A program made the position numbers and the translations under genes. Positions 1-6,433 of a DNA stretch of 10,530 nucleotides are shown in pieces (position 1 is the stretch's first letter; every line of letters starts with the position of its first letter). The notes under the pieces were generated by a model. It ran no database searches, was not told where the DNA came from, and saw only the letters and a program-made list of their open reading frames with translations. This DNA is from UBA961 sp041191145 (lineage in GTDB: Bacteria; Bacteroidota; Ignavibacteria; Kapaibacteriales; UBA961), in assembly GCA_041191145.1 (NCBI GenBank), contig JBEEPK010000063.1, positions 1-10,530 of the forward strand. Direction: 5' to 3'.

Positions 1-702
1 TTCATCAAATACATAACACATTCCTTCGAATTTTTCTCCTTTTACCTCCGAATCTTTGCCATAATTCACGATTCCACCGTGTAATTGATAGACATCCTTA
101 AATCCTTCTTGGAGTAAGAAAGCAGAGAACTTTTCACAGCGAATACCACCGGTGCAATAGGTCATGACTTTTTTATCTTTTACATCCGCGAGATTCTCTC
201 TGACCCAGGTAGGGAAGTCTTTAAATGAATCAACCGGAGGACGAATTGCTCCTTCAAAATGACCCAAGTCCCACTCATAATCTGTGCGCGCATCAATGAT
301 CACTGCATCAGGATCATCCATTAATGCTCTCCATTCCTTTGGCTCAAGATAGGTTCCTGTTCTCTCAAGAGGATTCACATCTTGTTCAAGTCTGAATGTC
401 ACCAATTCTTTCTTGGGGCGAACAAACATCTTTCTAAATACATGATCCTCTTCTTCATCTATCTTAAACCATAGATCAGAAAATCGCGAATCTTGATGCA
501 TGATGCGCATATATTCATTTGTGGCTTCAATGGTTCCCGAAACCGTACCATTGATTCCTTCATGAGCAAAAAGTATTCTTCCTTTGAGTCCCAAAGAATT
601 ACACAATTCCCGATGAGATGCACTTTCGGCAACAGGATCTTCAATATGCACATAATTGTAATAGAGCAGAACGCGATAGGGTAAAGGTGCTGAATTTAAC
701 AT
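1..702 (-). CDS. trhO: tRNA uridine(34) hydroxylase TrhO (rhodanese family), partial, C-terminus off the left edge
   Basis: TrhO (YceA/UPF0176 family) hydroxylates uridine 34 of certain tRNAs, the first step toward 5-(carboxy)methoxyuridine; it is cytoplasmic. The 234 visible residues start at the ATG at 702 and stay open to base 1, so roughly the last 80-120 residues of a 310-350 residue family protein are missing. The N-terminal domain shows the family signature GRILFAHEGINGTVSGT (about residues 41-57). The rhodanese domain shows IDARTDYEWDLGHFEGA (about 136-152) and the active-site loop YCTGGIRCEK (182-191), with the catalytic Cys at 183 and the second conserved Cys at 189. It lies 28 nt downstream of mpl on the same strand, so it is probably the last or next-to-last gene of that operon, although the gap leaves room for separate expression. 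Family assignment is firm; involvement of this copy in tRNA modification is inferred from the family. Confidence 0.93.
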   Translation of the reverse strand, partial: MLNSAPLPYRVLLYYNYVHIEDPVAESASHRELCNSLGLKGRILFAHEGINGTVSGTIEATNEYMRIMHQDSRFSDLWFKIDEEEDHVFRKMFVRPKKELVTFRLEQDVNPLERTGTYLEPKEWRALMDDPDAVIIDARTDYEWDLGHFEGAIRPPVDSFKDFPTWVRENLADVKDKKVMTYCTGGIRCEKFSAFLLQEGFKDVYQLHGGIVNYGKDSEVKGEKFEGMCYVFDE

Positions 703-730
703 GATACAAGAGATTGATAGTTATGTGTAA

Positions 731-2149
731 TTACGTTAAAAGGGTTCGCAAAGTACCGATATTTCCATTACTCATCAAGAGTATGATATCGCCTTTATTT
801 GCTTTCTGTGTTAAAAATTCAATGGCATGAATACCCCAATCATGAGATTCTTCTCGAATTGCCTTCACTGAGATATCATGCATTTCATAATCAGAAATGA
901 ATTGATTGACATTCAATCGTTCATCTTCTTTGAAGCGCTCCGGACGATTGATTGGACCAAGCACTATGCTCTTCACACCAAGGAAACATTCACCCAATTC
1001 TTTTTGAAATATATTTCTGGTTGTCGTATTGGATCTTGGTTCAAAAATAGCATGTATGTTTTTTTCAGGATATGCTTTCGCCAATGCTCCTACGGTTTCC
1101 TTGATCGCAGTTGGATGATGCGCAAAGTCATCTATGATGATACAATCATTCCAAATCCCAATCTTTTCCAATCTTCTTTTGGGAGGAATGAAAGCTTCTA
1201 AACCTGCTCGAATATCCTCAGGAACAATCCCGGAGTGATATGCACAAGCAAAGGAGGCAAGCGCATTGCGTACATTATGAGAACCAATCATTGATATGGA
1301 ATATTCACCAAGAGACTCGCCAAGATAGGAACATTCAAAGATTGTATATCCATCCATCTGGTTAATTATTCGAGCATTCCAATCACCTATTCCTTCAGTG
1401 CTGAATGTTTCAACCTTCGAATGTGCATATTCTTGCATCTGACGAGCTTGTGTATCATCTGCATTGAGAAGCAAGATTCCATTACTTGGAATGAGTCTCA
1501 AGAATAATCGAAATGATTTGAGAATCTCATCAATTGAAGAAAAAATATCACTATGATCATATTCAATAGCATTGATTACAGCGATCGATGGTGGATAATG
1601 GAAAAACTTACTTCGTTTATCCCAGAATGCGGTGTCATATTCATCACCTTCTATGATGCATACACCCATGCCTGATTCATGAAGTTCTCTAGGGATTGGC
1701 CTGCATCCATACGGGAAATTTCCGGGCTTGGCACCTATCACAAAACCGGGTTGTTTACCGGCTTGCTCAAAAATCATTGTGGTCATGGATGTTGTGGTTG
1801 TTTTACCATGAGTACCTGTAATCACAATTGCAGAATTCGATCCAATGATTTCATCATGAATGATTTCAGACATAGATGCATAAGGAATGCGATTATCCAG
1901 CACATATTCTACTTCAACATTACCTCTACTCATCGCATTTCCGATGATGACAAGATCGGGCTTGACGGATATAAGATTTTCTTCTGAGTATTCATGAAAA
2001 CAGATAATCTCATGGTCTTCAAGCATGGTACTCATCGGAGGATAAATTCCTGCATCACTGCCTGAGACACTGAATCCTCTTTGCGAAAGTGCGATGGCTA
2101 GATTACCCATTGCAGTTCCGGCAATTCCTATGAAATACAATGCTTTCAT
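731..2149 (-). CDS. mpl: UDP-N-acetylmuramate:L-alanyl-gamma-D-glutamyl-meso-diaminopimelate ligase Mpl
   Basis: Mpl is an ATP-dependent Mur-family ligase that joins the recycled tripeptide L-Ala-gamma-D-Glu-meso-DAP to UDP-MurNAc, bypassing MurC/D/E; it is cytoplasmic. The 472 residues are close to the usual 450-460. Seen in order: the N-terminal UDP-binding GIAGTAMG loop (8-15); YPPMST (36-41), typical of Mpl rather than MurC; VIIGNAMSRGN (67-77); the ATP P-loop GTHGKTTTT (112-120); PGFVIG (134-139); EGDEYDTAFWDKRSKF (167-182), also Mpl-specific; EYDHSDIF (196-203); the RRLE region (325-328); DDFAHHPTAI (340-349); EPRSNT (370-375); and the C-terminal LLMSNGNIG (457-465). The start at 2149 forms an ATGA overlap with the stop of the upstream DUF3592-type gene, indicating translational coupling. 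MurC is the main alternative, but the YPPMST and YDTAFWDKRSKF signatures argue for Mpl. Its presence implies meso-DAP peptidoglycan. Confidence 0.96.
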   Translation of the reverse strand: MKALYFIGIAGTAMGNLAIALSQRGFSVSGSDAGIYPPMSTMLEDHEIICFHEYSEENLISVKPDLVIIGNAMSRGNVEVEYVLDNRIPYASMSEIIHDEIIGSNSAIVITGTHGKTTTTSMTTMIFEQAGKQPGFVIGAKPGNFPYGCRPIPRELHESGMGVCIIEGDEYDTAFWDKRSKFFHYPPSIAVINAIEYDHSDIFSSIDEILKSFRLFLRLIPSNGILLLNADDTQARQMQEYAHSKVETFSTEGIGDWNARIINQMDGYTIFECSYLGESLGEYSISMIGSHNVRNALASFACAYHSGIVPEDIRAGLEAFIPPKRRLEKIGIWNDCIIIDDFAHHPTAIKETVGALAKAYPEKNIHAIFEPRSNTTTRNIFQKELGECFLGVKSIVLGPINRPERFKEDERLNVNQFISDYEMHDISVKAIREESHDWGIHAIEFLTQKANKGDIILLMSNGNIGTLRTLLT

Positions 2150-2589
2150 GCATGAACCTTATATGTAAATCGTGAACCAAGTACCCAGAAAATCATCATA
2201 AGGAAGAAAAGTCCTATTGTGGAACCCCAACGATAATAGAGCGTGGTCATTTCTGCAATACGAGGATTCTTGGGATCATAATCAACTTGAACTATCGTAC
2301 CAATCAAATACAATGGGGCAGTTGCACCATTTGAGTCGACAAAGTCGTGGAAATTTCCATTTGCATCCGAAAATCGAATCTTTGGATGAAATCTATCTGT
2401 TCCGGGTAATTCAACATAAGACAGTATTTCACCATTCGTGGATTTTCTATCTGTGAGATCAATGAATACGGTGAGGACATTATACATCATGAATATGCAG
2501 AAAACACCCGATATCATCCATAATACTTGTGATATGGGTGGAACCAATCTTTCGCCAAAGAACCTATCACGCATGGAAAATCTGCTCAT
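2146..2589 (-). CDS. Small two-helix membrane protein, DUF3592-like
   Basis: This 147-residue protein is of unknown function. Two hydrophobic segments (about residues 21-43 and 122-138) flank a polar domain of about 78 residues. That domain has the DUF3592 layout: a GEILSY strand (53-58), HPKIRFSDANG (68-78) and GTIVQVDYDPKNPRIAEM (97-114), where the 'V.YDP.NP..A' block is the family hallmark. The topology is probably both termini inside, with the beta-rich domain on the periplasmic side. The start at 2589 creates a 4-nt ATGA overlap with the stop of the TPR gene. Met6 is a possible alternative start, but the overlap favours the longer form. The gene ends in another ATGA overlap with mpl, so it sits mid-operon between a TPR protein and a peptidoglycan-recycling enzyme. 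No catalytic residues are apparent. A structural or accessory membrane role is inference only. Confidence 0.8.
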   Translation of the reverse strand: MSRFSMRDRFFGERLVPPISQVLWMISGVFCIFMMYNVLTVFIDLTDRKSTNGEILSYVELPGTDRFHPKIRFSDANGNFHDFVDSNGATAPLYLIGTIVQVDYDPKNPRIAEMTTLYYRWGSTIGLFFLMMIFWVLGSRFTYKVHA

Positions 2590-3764
2590 CGTTTTTTCTT
2601 TTTCGATTTGATATTTCCTTTGTTCTCTTCTTTACCGATTTTTTGAGCATCAAGCCAAGCTTTTGCTTTTTCATCTCCAAGATTTGCCGCCTTTGTGAAA
2701 TAATCAACTTTTACATCTTTTGCGGTTTCATCATAGAGAGAACCAATTGCATAATAGTACTTGGGATTGTCTTTATCCAATTGTAAACATTGATTCCAAT
2801 ATCCTGCGGCAATATGTTTTTCATTTCTGGATGCATGGACCAATCCAAGAGCATACCAATATTCCGGCACTTTTGGTTGAATGATCAATGCCTTTTGAAT
2901 AAACTGAATGGCATTTGAATATTGGAGTAGATAATATGAGGTCAATCCAGCATTATAGAGTGCCTTTACATGCATAGAATCATATAGAAGAGCATTCTTG
3001 AAAAATCGATATGCGGTGATGGTATCACGGTGTTCCAAACAAGCAAGTCCAGCATTGTTATAATAATTCGCATTTGACTTATCATTGAGGATTGCTGAAT
3101 TGAAGGAAGCAATTGCACTATCGGGAAAACCTGCTCCATAATAGAGCATTCCCAAATTATTATATGCGGGCGCAAAATCAGACTTTGCAGAGATAGATTT
3201 TTTCAAACTCTCCATTGCGCCGGATACATTGCCTTTGGAATTAAGAATGAATGACAAATTATACCAAGCTTCATGATTGAGTGAATCAACTTCCAATGCT
3301 TTCTTGAAAGCCATTTCAGCAGTATCAGTGATATTCATTTGATTATATGCGGTTCCCATCGCGGAATATGCATAACTTAGCTTTGGATTGATTGTAATTG
3401 AACGAGCATATGATTTGATTGCTGAAGATGGAATATTTCCGAATGCATAAGCATCACCAATCTGTTTCCAGAGATTGGCATCCATTGAGTCAATCTCCAA
3501 AGCTGATTTATAAACAAATATTGCGGAACTGATTTCACCAATTTGAGCCAAACATTCACCCTTGGCTTTGAGAATTTCAAATTGCTTCCCATTTTTGATC
3601 AAAAGTGAATCATAATACGGTATCGCTTCCTTATACATTCGGATGGATTTCAATGAATCTGCAGTGATTTTTATTGCACTCATGTCATCAGGAACATAGG
3701 AAGTCATAGGTATGTTCGATACGAAGATTATTAAGGTACTTAGTATGGAAAAAACACATTTCAT
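2586..3764 (-). CDS. Exported TPR-repeat protein, first gene of the minus-strand operon
   Basis: The protein is almost entirely tetratricopeptide repeats, roughly nine to ten copies of about 34 residues with the usual W/Y-G-A-Y-A-P spacing (for example AYNNLGMLYYGAGFPDSAI and EYWYALGLVHASRNEKHI). It ends in a lysine-rich tail, KSKKKKR. TPR arrays are protein-binding scaffolds, and no enzymatic motif is visible. I chose the start at 3764 (MKCVFSILSTLIIFV...) because it gives a normal N-terminal signal sequence or anchor and is preceded by a GGTGA element 5 nt upstream. The frame is open to an ATG at 3809, which would add 15 residues before the hydrophobic stretch and has no visible ribosome site. 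With the 3764 start the protein has 392 residues. Its 5' end overlaps the divergent plus-strand gene, and its 3' end overlaps the DUF3592-like gene by ATGA. The role is unknown; an envelope scaffold linked to murein recycling is inference. Confidence 0.85.
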   Translation of the reverse strand: MKCVFSILSTLIIFVSNIPMTSYVPDDMSAIKITADSLKSIRMYKEAIPYYDSLLIKNGKQFEILKAKGECLAQIGEISSAIFVYKSALEIDSMDANLWKQIGDAYAFGNIPSSAIKSYARSITINPKLSYAYSAMGTAYNQMNITDTAEMAFKKALEVDSLNHEAWYNLSFILNSKGNVSGAMESLKKSISAKSDFAPAYNNLGMLYYGAGFPDSAIASFNSAILNDKSNANYYNNAGLACLEHRDTITAYRFFKNALLYDSMHVKALYNAGLTSYYLLQYSNAIQFIQKALIIQPKVPEYWYALGLVHASRNEKHIAAGYWNQCLQLDKDNPKYYYAIGSLYDETAKDVKVDYFTKAANLGDEKAKAWLDAQKIGKEENKGNIKSKKKKR

Positions 3765-4347
3765 AAAATTCACCATTGTGAGTTGTTTTTGCATGATCTG
3801 CATGAGCATATCAGCTTTTGCGGAACAATATGATTCTCTTCTTCAATCATTTAATATGGAAAGAATCGCAATTCAAAAAACAGGGATGCAAACCCTTGGT
3901 TTATGGGCATTGTCAAATATCGCGATCGGCTCCATTGCTTCATTTTCCACTACTGGTGAAAAACAGGCTTTCTGGCAAATGAATGCCGGTTGGAATATTG
4001 TCAATGCCGGAATAGCCGGAATGGGATATTTTTCTCATACAATTCCAGCAACATTATCAGCAACTATACAAGAACAACATTCAATCGAAACCATTCTAGC
4101 AGTTAATGCCGGTCTAGATCTTGCCTATATCATTGGCGGATTCTATCTCAAAGAAAGAGCCAAATCTTCAGCTAATCCTGAGCGATTACAAGGCTTCGGC
4201 AATGCAATCATCTTACAAGGCGCTTTTCTGTTTGCATTTGATGCAATTCTCTATGGAGTGAATGTGCATCATGGAAAAGAATTGATGTCCATAATGCAAT
4301 CCATAAGCATATCTCCTCAGGGAATCGGCCTGAACATTACTTTTTAA
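3745..4347 (+). CDS. Exported hydrophobic protein of unknown function (DUF6992-like)
   Basis: This is a protein of 200 residues with a probable cleaved signal peptide (MEKTHFIKFTIVSCFCMICMSISAFA, cut before EQYDS). The mature part has several hydrophobic, Gly/Ala/Asn-rich stretches: QTLGLWALSNIAIGSIASF, FWQMNAGWNIVNAGIAGMGY, ILAVNAGLDLAYIIGGFYL and GFGNAIILQGAFLFAFDAILY. The conserved-looking pattern (WALSNI, FWQMN..WN.VN, N..LD..Y..GG, GFG.A...QG..L..FD) matches what I recall of DUF6992, a membrane family of Bacteroidota-type genomes; I could not check this. I chose the start at 3745 over the in-frame ATG at 3712 because it begins a clean signal peptide and has AAGG 8 nt upstream. The gene points against both neighbours, overlapping the TPR gene head-to-head (20 bp) and the TPR lipoprotein gene tail-to-tail (4 bp), so it has no intergenic DNA of its own. 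Confidence 0.8.
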   Translation: MEKTHFIKFTIVSCFCMICMSISAFAEQYDSLLQSFNMERIAIQKTGMQTLGLWALSNIAIGSIASFSTTGEKQAFWQMNAGWNIVNAGIAGMGYFSHTIPATLSATIQEQHSIETILAVNAGLDLAYIIGGFYLKERAKSSANPERLQGFGNAIILQGAFLFAFDAILYGVNVHHGKELMSIMQSISISPQGIGLNITF

Positions 4348-5222
4348 AAAGCAATATTGTTTTTTCTGCAAATTTCAGCAGCAGGAGCATATCCAAGCGA
4401 AGCAGATTGTTTCAAATGCTGTAATGACATTTCTTGATTACCCATCTTATCATAACAAACAGCAAGATTATTATGTGCAACTGCATGATCAGGATGAGCT
4501 TTGATTACATCTGAAAATGCCTTCACTGCTTGTGGATATTCATTTCTCCAGAAGTAATATAAACCCACATTATTTCCAGCCTCAGCCGGATTTCCGAGCC
4601 TATTTTGAATTGCCGACAATTCCACATATACATCGGTGTATTTGGGATTCAATTCAATGGCTTTATTATAAGCATTCAAAGCATCTTGAAGTTGACCAAG
4701 CATCGCATAACTATTGCCCATATTATAATGGGCCTCTACAAACTCAGGGCTTAATTTGAGCGCTTTTTTCAATTGATCGATTGATTTCTTGAATTCCTTC
4801 TTGGTATGATATGTAACCGCGATATTATTGAAACCAAGAGCTGAATCCGGTTTGATTTCAATTGCGGAATTATACACTTCAATTGCTTTGTCATATTCTC
4901 CCTTTCTTGTGAGAACATATCCCAAAGAATACAATACATCAAGATTCTTGGCATCAATAGCTTTTGCCTTCTCCAATTGCTCTATGGCTTTATCTTGTTT
5001 ATTTTCAAGGAGATACAATTTACTTTGCACTACATGTGCTTCAATGCTCGAAGGATTTTCTGTAAGTGCTTCTCCTACAGCTTTTTGAGCATTGTCCATC
5101 TCGCCGGCTCGCATATACATTTCAGCTTTCAAAGTGGCAAATTCAGCCATGTCGGGATGTTTTGTACATGCATTCAGCAAGAACAGTCCAAAGCATAGAA
5201 AAAGTGGAGTTAGTACCTTCAT
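4344..5222 (-). CDS. TPR-repeat lipoprotein
   Basis: The 292-residue protein starts with a lipoprotein signal peptide ending in the lipobox LNAC (16-19), so Cys19 should be lipidated and the protein anchored to a membrane facing the periplasm. The rest is about seven TPR units, for example DVLYSLGYVLTRKGEYDKAI and VEAHYNMGNSYAMLGQLQDA, with helix-closing Pro residues at the usual positions. It resembles NlpI-type or other TPR lipoproteins that act as adaptors for envelope enzymes, but the specific partner cannot be read from the sequence. The start at 5222 is the only Met that gives the signal peptide. The upstream DNA carries a TATTTTTG -7-like word on the minus strand with a TTG 16 nt further upstream. 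The gene is monocistronic in this window: the next gene downstream is on the opposite strand and their stop codons interlock at TTAA (4344-4347). Confidence 0.88.
   Translation of the reverse strand: MKVLTPLFLCFGLFLLNACTKHPDMAEFATLKAEMYMRAGEMDNAQKAVGEALTENPSSIEAHVVQSKLYLLENKQDKAIEQLEKAKAIDAKNLDVLYSLGYVLTRKGEYDKAIEVYNSAIEIKPDSALGFNNIAVTYHTKKEFKKSIDQLKKALKLSPEFVEAHYNMGNSYAMLGQLQDALNAYNKAIELNPKYTDVYVELSAIQNRLGNPAEAGNNVGLYYFWRNEYPQAVKAFSDVIKAHPDHAVAHNNLAVCYDKMGNQEMSLQHLKQSASLGYAPAAEICRKNNIAF
4346..4365. terminator. Weak AT-rich palindrome at the convergent gene ends, possible bidirectional terminator
   Basis: AAAAA, then CAATATTG (4352-4359), then TTTTTT form a nearly perfect palindrome, with one G:T pair (4351/4360), just after the stop of the plus-strand DUF6992-like gene. 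It lies within the last codons of the minus-strand TPR lipoprotein gene. The stem has few G:C pairs and a very short loop, so it would be a weak terminator at best. It is nonetheless the only candidate at this junction. Confidence 0.2.
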
Positions 5223-5273
5223 TGGAATGACCCATTACTATTATTGAATATGCCTTTATCTTTAAAGACATGG

Positions 5274-5300
5274 CAAAAATACGAGTTTCCCATCTATCAA
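5274..5300 (-). promoter_or_regulatory. Candidate FCB-type promoter for the TPR lipoprotein gene
   Basis: Read on the minus strand, TATTTTTG (5281 down to 5274) matches the TAnnTTTG -7 consensus of Bacteroidota primary-sigma promoters. A TTG (5300 down to 5298) lies 16 nt upstream of it, close to the usual -33 spacing of about 17-20. The start codon at 5222 would follow a 5' untranslated leader of about 45 nt. Such short AT-rich matches can occur by chance. Confidence 0.4.
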
Positions 5301-5324
5301 GCCATTATGTATGTTCTGAGGATG

Positions 5325-5332
5325 TATTTTTG
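5325..5332 (+). promoter_or_regulatory. Candidate -7 promoter word immediately before lpxB
   Basis: The plus-strand TATTTTTG is a full TAnnTTTG match ending 4 nt before the lpxB ATG at 5337. No TTG is seen at the expected -33 distance, so only half of a promoter is visible. If it is used, transcription would begin at about the start codon, giving a leaderless or near-leaderless lpxB mRNA. Confidence 0.3.
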
Positions 5333-5336
5333 CAAG

Positions 5337-6431
5337 ATGTCAAAACGAATATTCATAGTTGCCGGCGAAATGTCCGGAGATAAACATGGTGCTTTGCTCA
5401 TGGAGCAATTGCAATTGCTCATGCCTGATTGCATCATCGAAGGCATTGGCGGACCTTCGATGGAAGCTCGTGGACTTCGCTCAATTGTGGAATTTTCACA
5501 ATTGAATGTTTCAGGTTTTCTGGAAGTACTTAAATCCTATCCAAAACTACTTTCGATATTACGGCAAGCCAAGCAGGCAATAAGTAATGGTGAATATGAT
5601 GCATTCATTGCAATCGATTATCCAGGTTTCAATATGCGTCTCGGTGCATTTGCCAAATCTTTGAATATACACTCTATTTGCTATATCGCTCCCCAATTAT
5701 GGGCTTGGGGTGAGTCTAGAATTGAACAGGTGCAACAAGCATATGACACAGTATTAACAGTCCTTCCATTTGAAGAAGCTTTTTTCGCAAAACATTCCGT
5801 ATATGCACCATTTGTTGGTCATCCTCTGATAGATAGATCGTATATGAAGGAAAGCTCTCAAGAAAGAGACTCTTCATTGATATGTCTCATGCCTGGCTCT
5901 CGAATGCAAGAAATCAAACATCATCTTCCGATATTGGAACCGATTGCCAATGAGTTAATATCCAGGTCATATGAACCTGTGTATTGCATTCCAAAACATT
6001 TGCATGAAGTAGTGCAGAATTCGATCAATTCGAAAAGTCAGATTTCTCATGATACCCCAAAAATCATGTCCATTGCCAAAGCGGGAATTGTCAAAATGGG
6101 TACCAGTACATTGGAATCGGCTTTGATGAATATGCCCATGATAAGTTATTATTCCACATCATGGATTTCATATCAAATCTCCCGATCAAAAATCACATTA
6201 CCATGGATCGCACTTCCAAATATTCTACTTGGGAAAACACTCATACCAGAATTCATTCAAAAAGATGCGAATCCTGATAAGATGTTGAGCGGAATATTAT
6301 CACTTCTATCAGAACAAGAGCTTCATCATCAAATCAAAGGGTTTGACGAGATTAGGTCGATGTTAGGAGGACCGGGCGCTTCGGAAAGAGCAGCACATAT
6401 GATTGCCGATATTCTTGGATTAAGGAAATAG
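5337..6431 (+). CDS. lpxB: Lipid-A-disaccharide synthase LpxB
   Basis: LpxB condenses UDP-2,3-diacylglucosamine with lipid X (2,3-diacylglucosamine 1-phosphate) to form the beta-1,6 lipid A disaccharide at the inner face of the inner membrane (GT-B fold, family GT19). The 364 residues are slightly shorter than the usual 380. Seen: VAGEMSGD (8-15), GIGGPSMEARG (36-46), IDYPGFN (93-99, with the conserved Asp94), IAPQLWAWG (117-125), VGHPL (160-164), PGSR (186-189), MGTSTLE (254-260) and LPNILLG (293-299). In E. coli the corresponding sugar-nucleotide segment reads SGTAALE, so Ser is replaced by Met here. I chose the start at 5337 because family homology begins at MSKRIFIVAGE; the frame is open back to 5244, but those codons run through the promoter region. 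It is the first gene of a five-gene plus-strand operon, 2 nt from the next. Confidence 0.95.
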   Translation: MSKRIFIVAGEMSGDKHGALLMEQLQLLMPDCIIEGIGGPSMEARGLRSIVEFSQLNVSGFLEVLKSYPKLLSILRQAKQAISNGEYDAFIAIDYPGFNMRLGAFAKSLNIHSICYIAPQLWAWGESRIEQVQQAYDTVLTVLPFEEAFFAKHSVYAPFVGHPLIDRSYMKESSQERDSSLICLMPGSRMQEIKHHLPILEPIANELISRSYEPVYCIPKHLHEVVQNSINSKSQISHDTPKIMSIAKAGIVKMGTSTLESALMNMPMISYYSTSWISYQISRSKITLPWIALPNILLGKTLIPEFIQKDANPDKMLSGILSLLSEQELHHQIKGFDEIRSMLGGPGASERAAHMIADILGLRK

Positions 6432-6433
6432 CC

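Larger units (their letters stand above)
5273..5333. repeat. Perfect 10-bp inverted repeat in the divergent intergenic region
   Basis: GCAAAAATAC at 5273-5282 is the exact reverse complement of GTATTTTTGC at 5324-5333, with 41 nt between the arms. Each arm contains an outward-facing TATTTTTG word, one directed to the TPR lipoprotein gene and one to lpxB. This is compatible with a mirrored divergent promoter pair or a two-site operator. Confidence 0.6.

Noticed and set aside
459..684. Short open frames on both strands at the left end
   Set aside because: The real frame here is TrhO, which runs off the left edge; these are out-of-frame shadows of it.
747..757. TACTTTG on the minus strand as a possible internal promoter for trhO
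   Set aside because: The word has one spacer base too few for TAnnTTTG and lies within the 3' end of mpl without a -33 partner.
878..1987. Plus-strand open frames at 878-1201 and 1679-1987 opposite mpl
   Set aside because: Both sit wholly within a strongly conserved mpl coding sequence and show no recognisable motif.
3711..3718. TATGTTCG as a -7 promoter word for the plus-strand DUF6992-like gene
   Set aside because: It mismatches the TTTG part of the consensus and has no TTG at a suitable -33 distance.
5244..5336. In-frame 31-residue N-terminal extension of LpxB
   Set aside because: The family fold begins at MSKRIFIVAGE. The extension is not signal-like, runs through the promoter-like inverted repeat and has no ribosome site.
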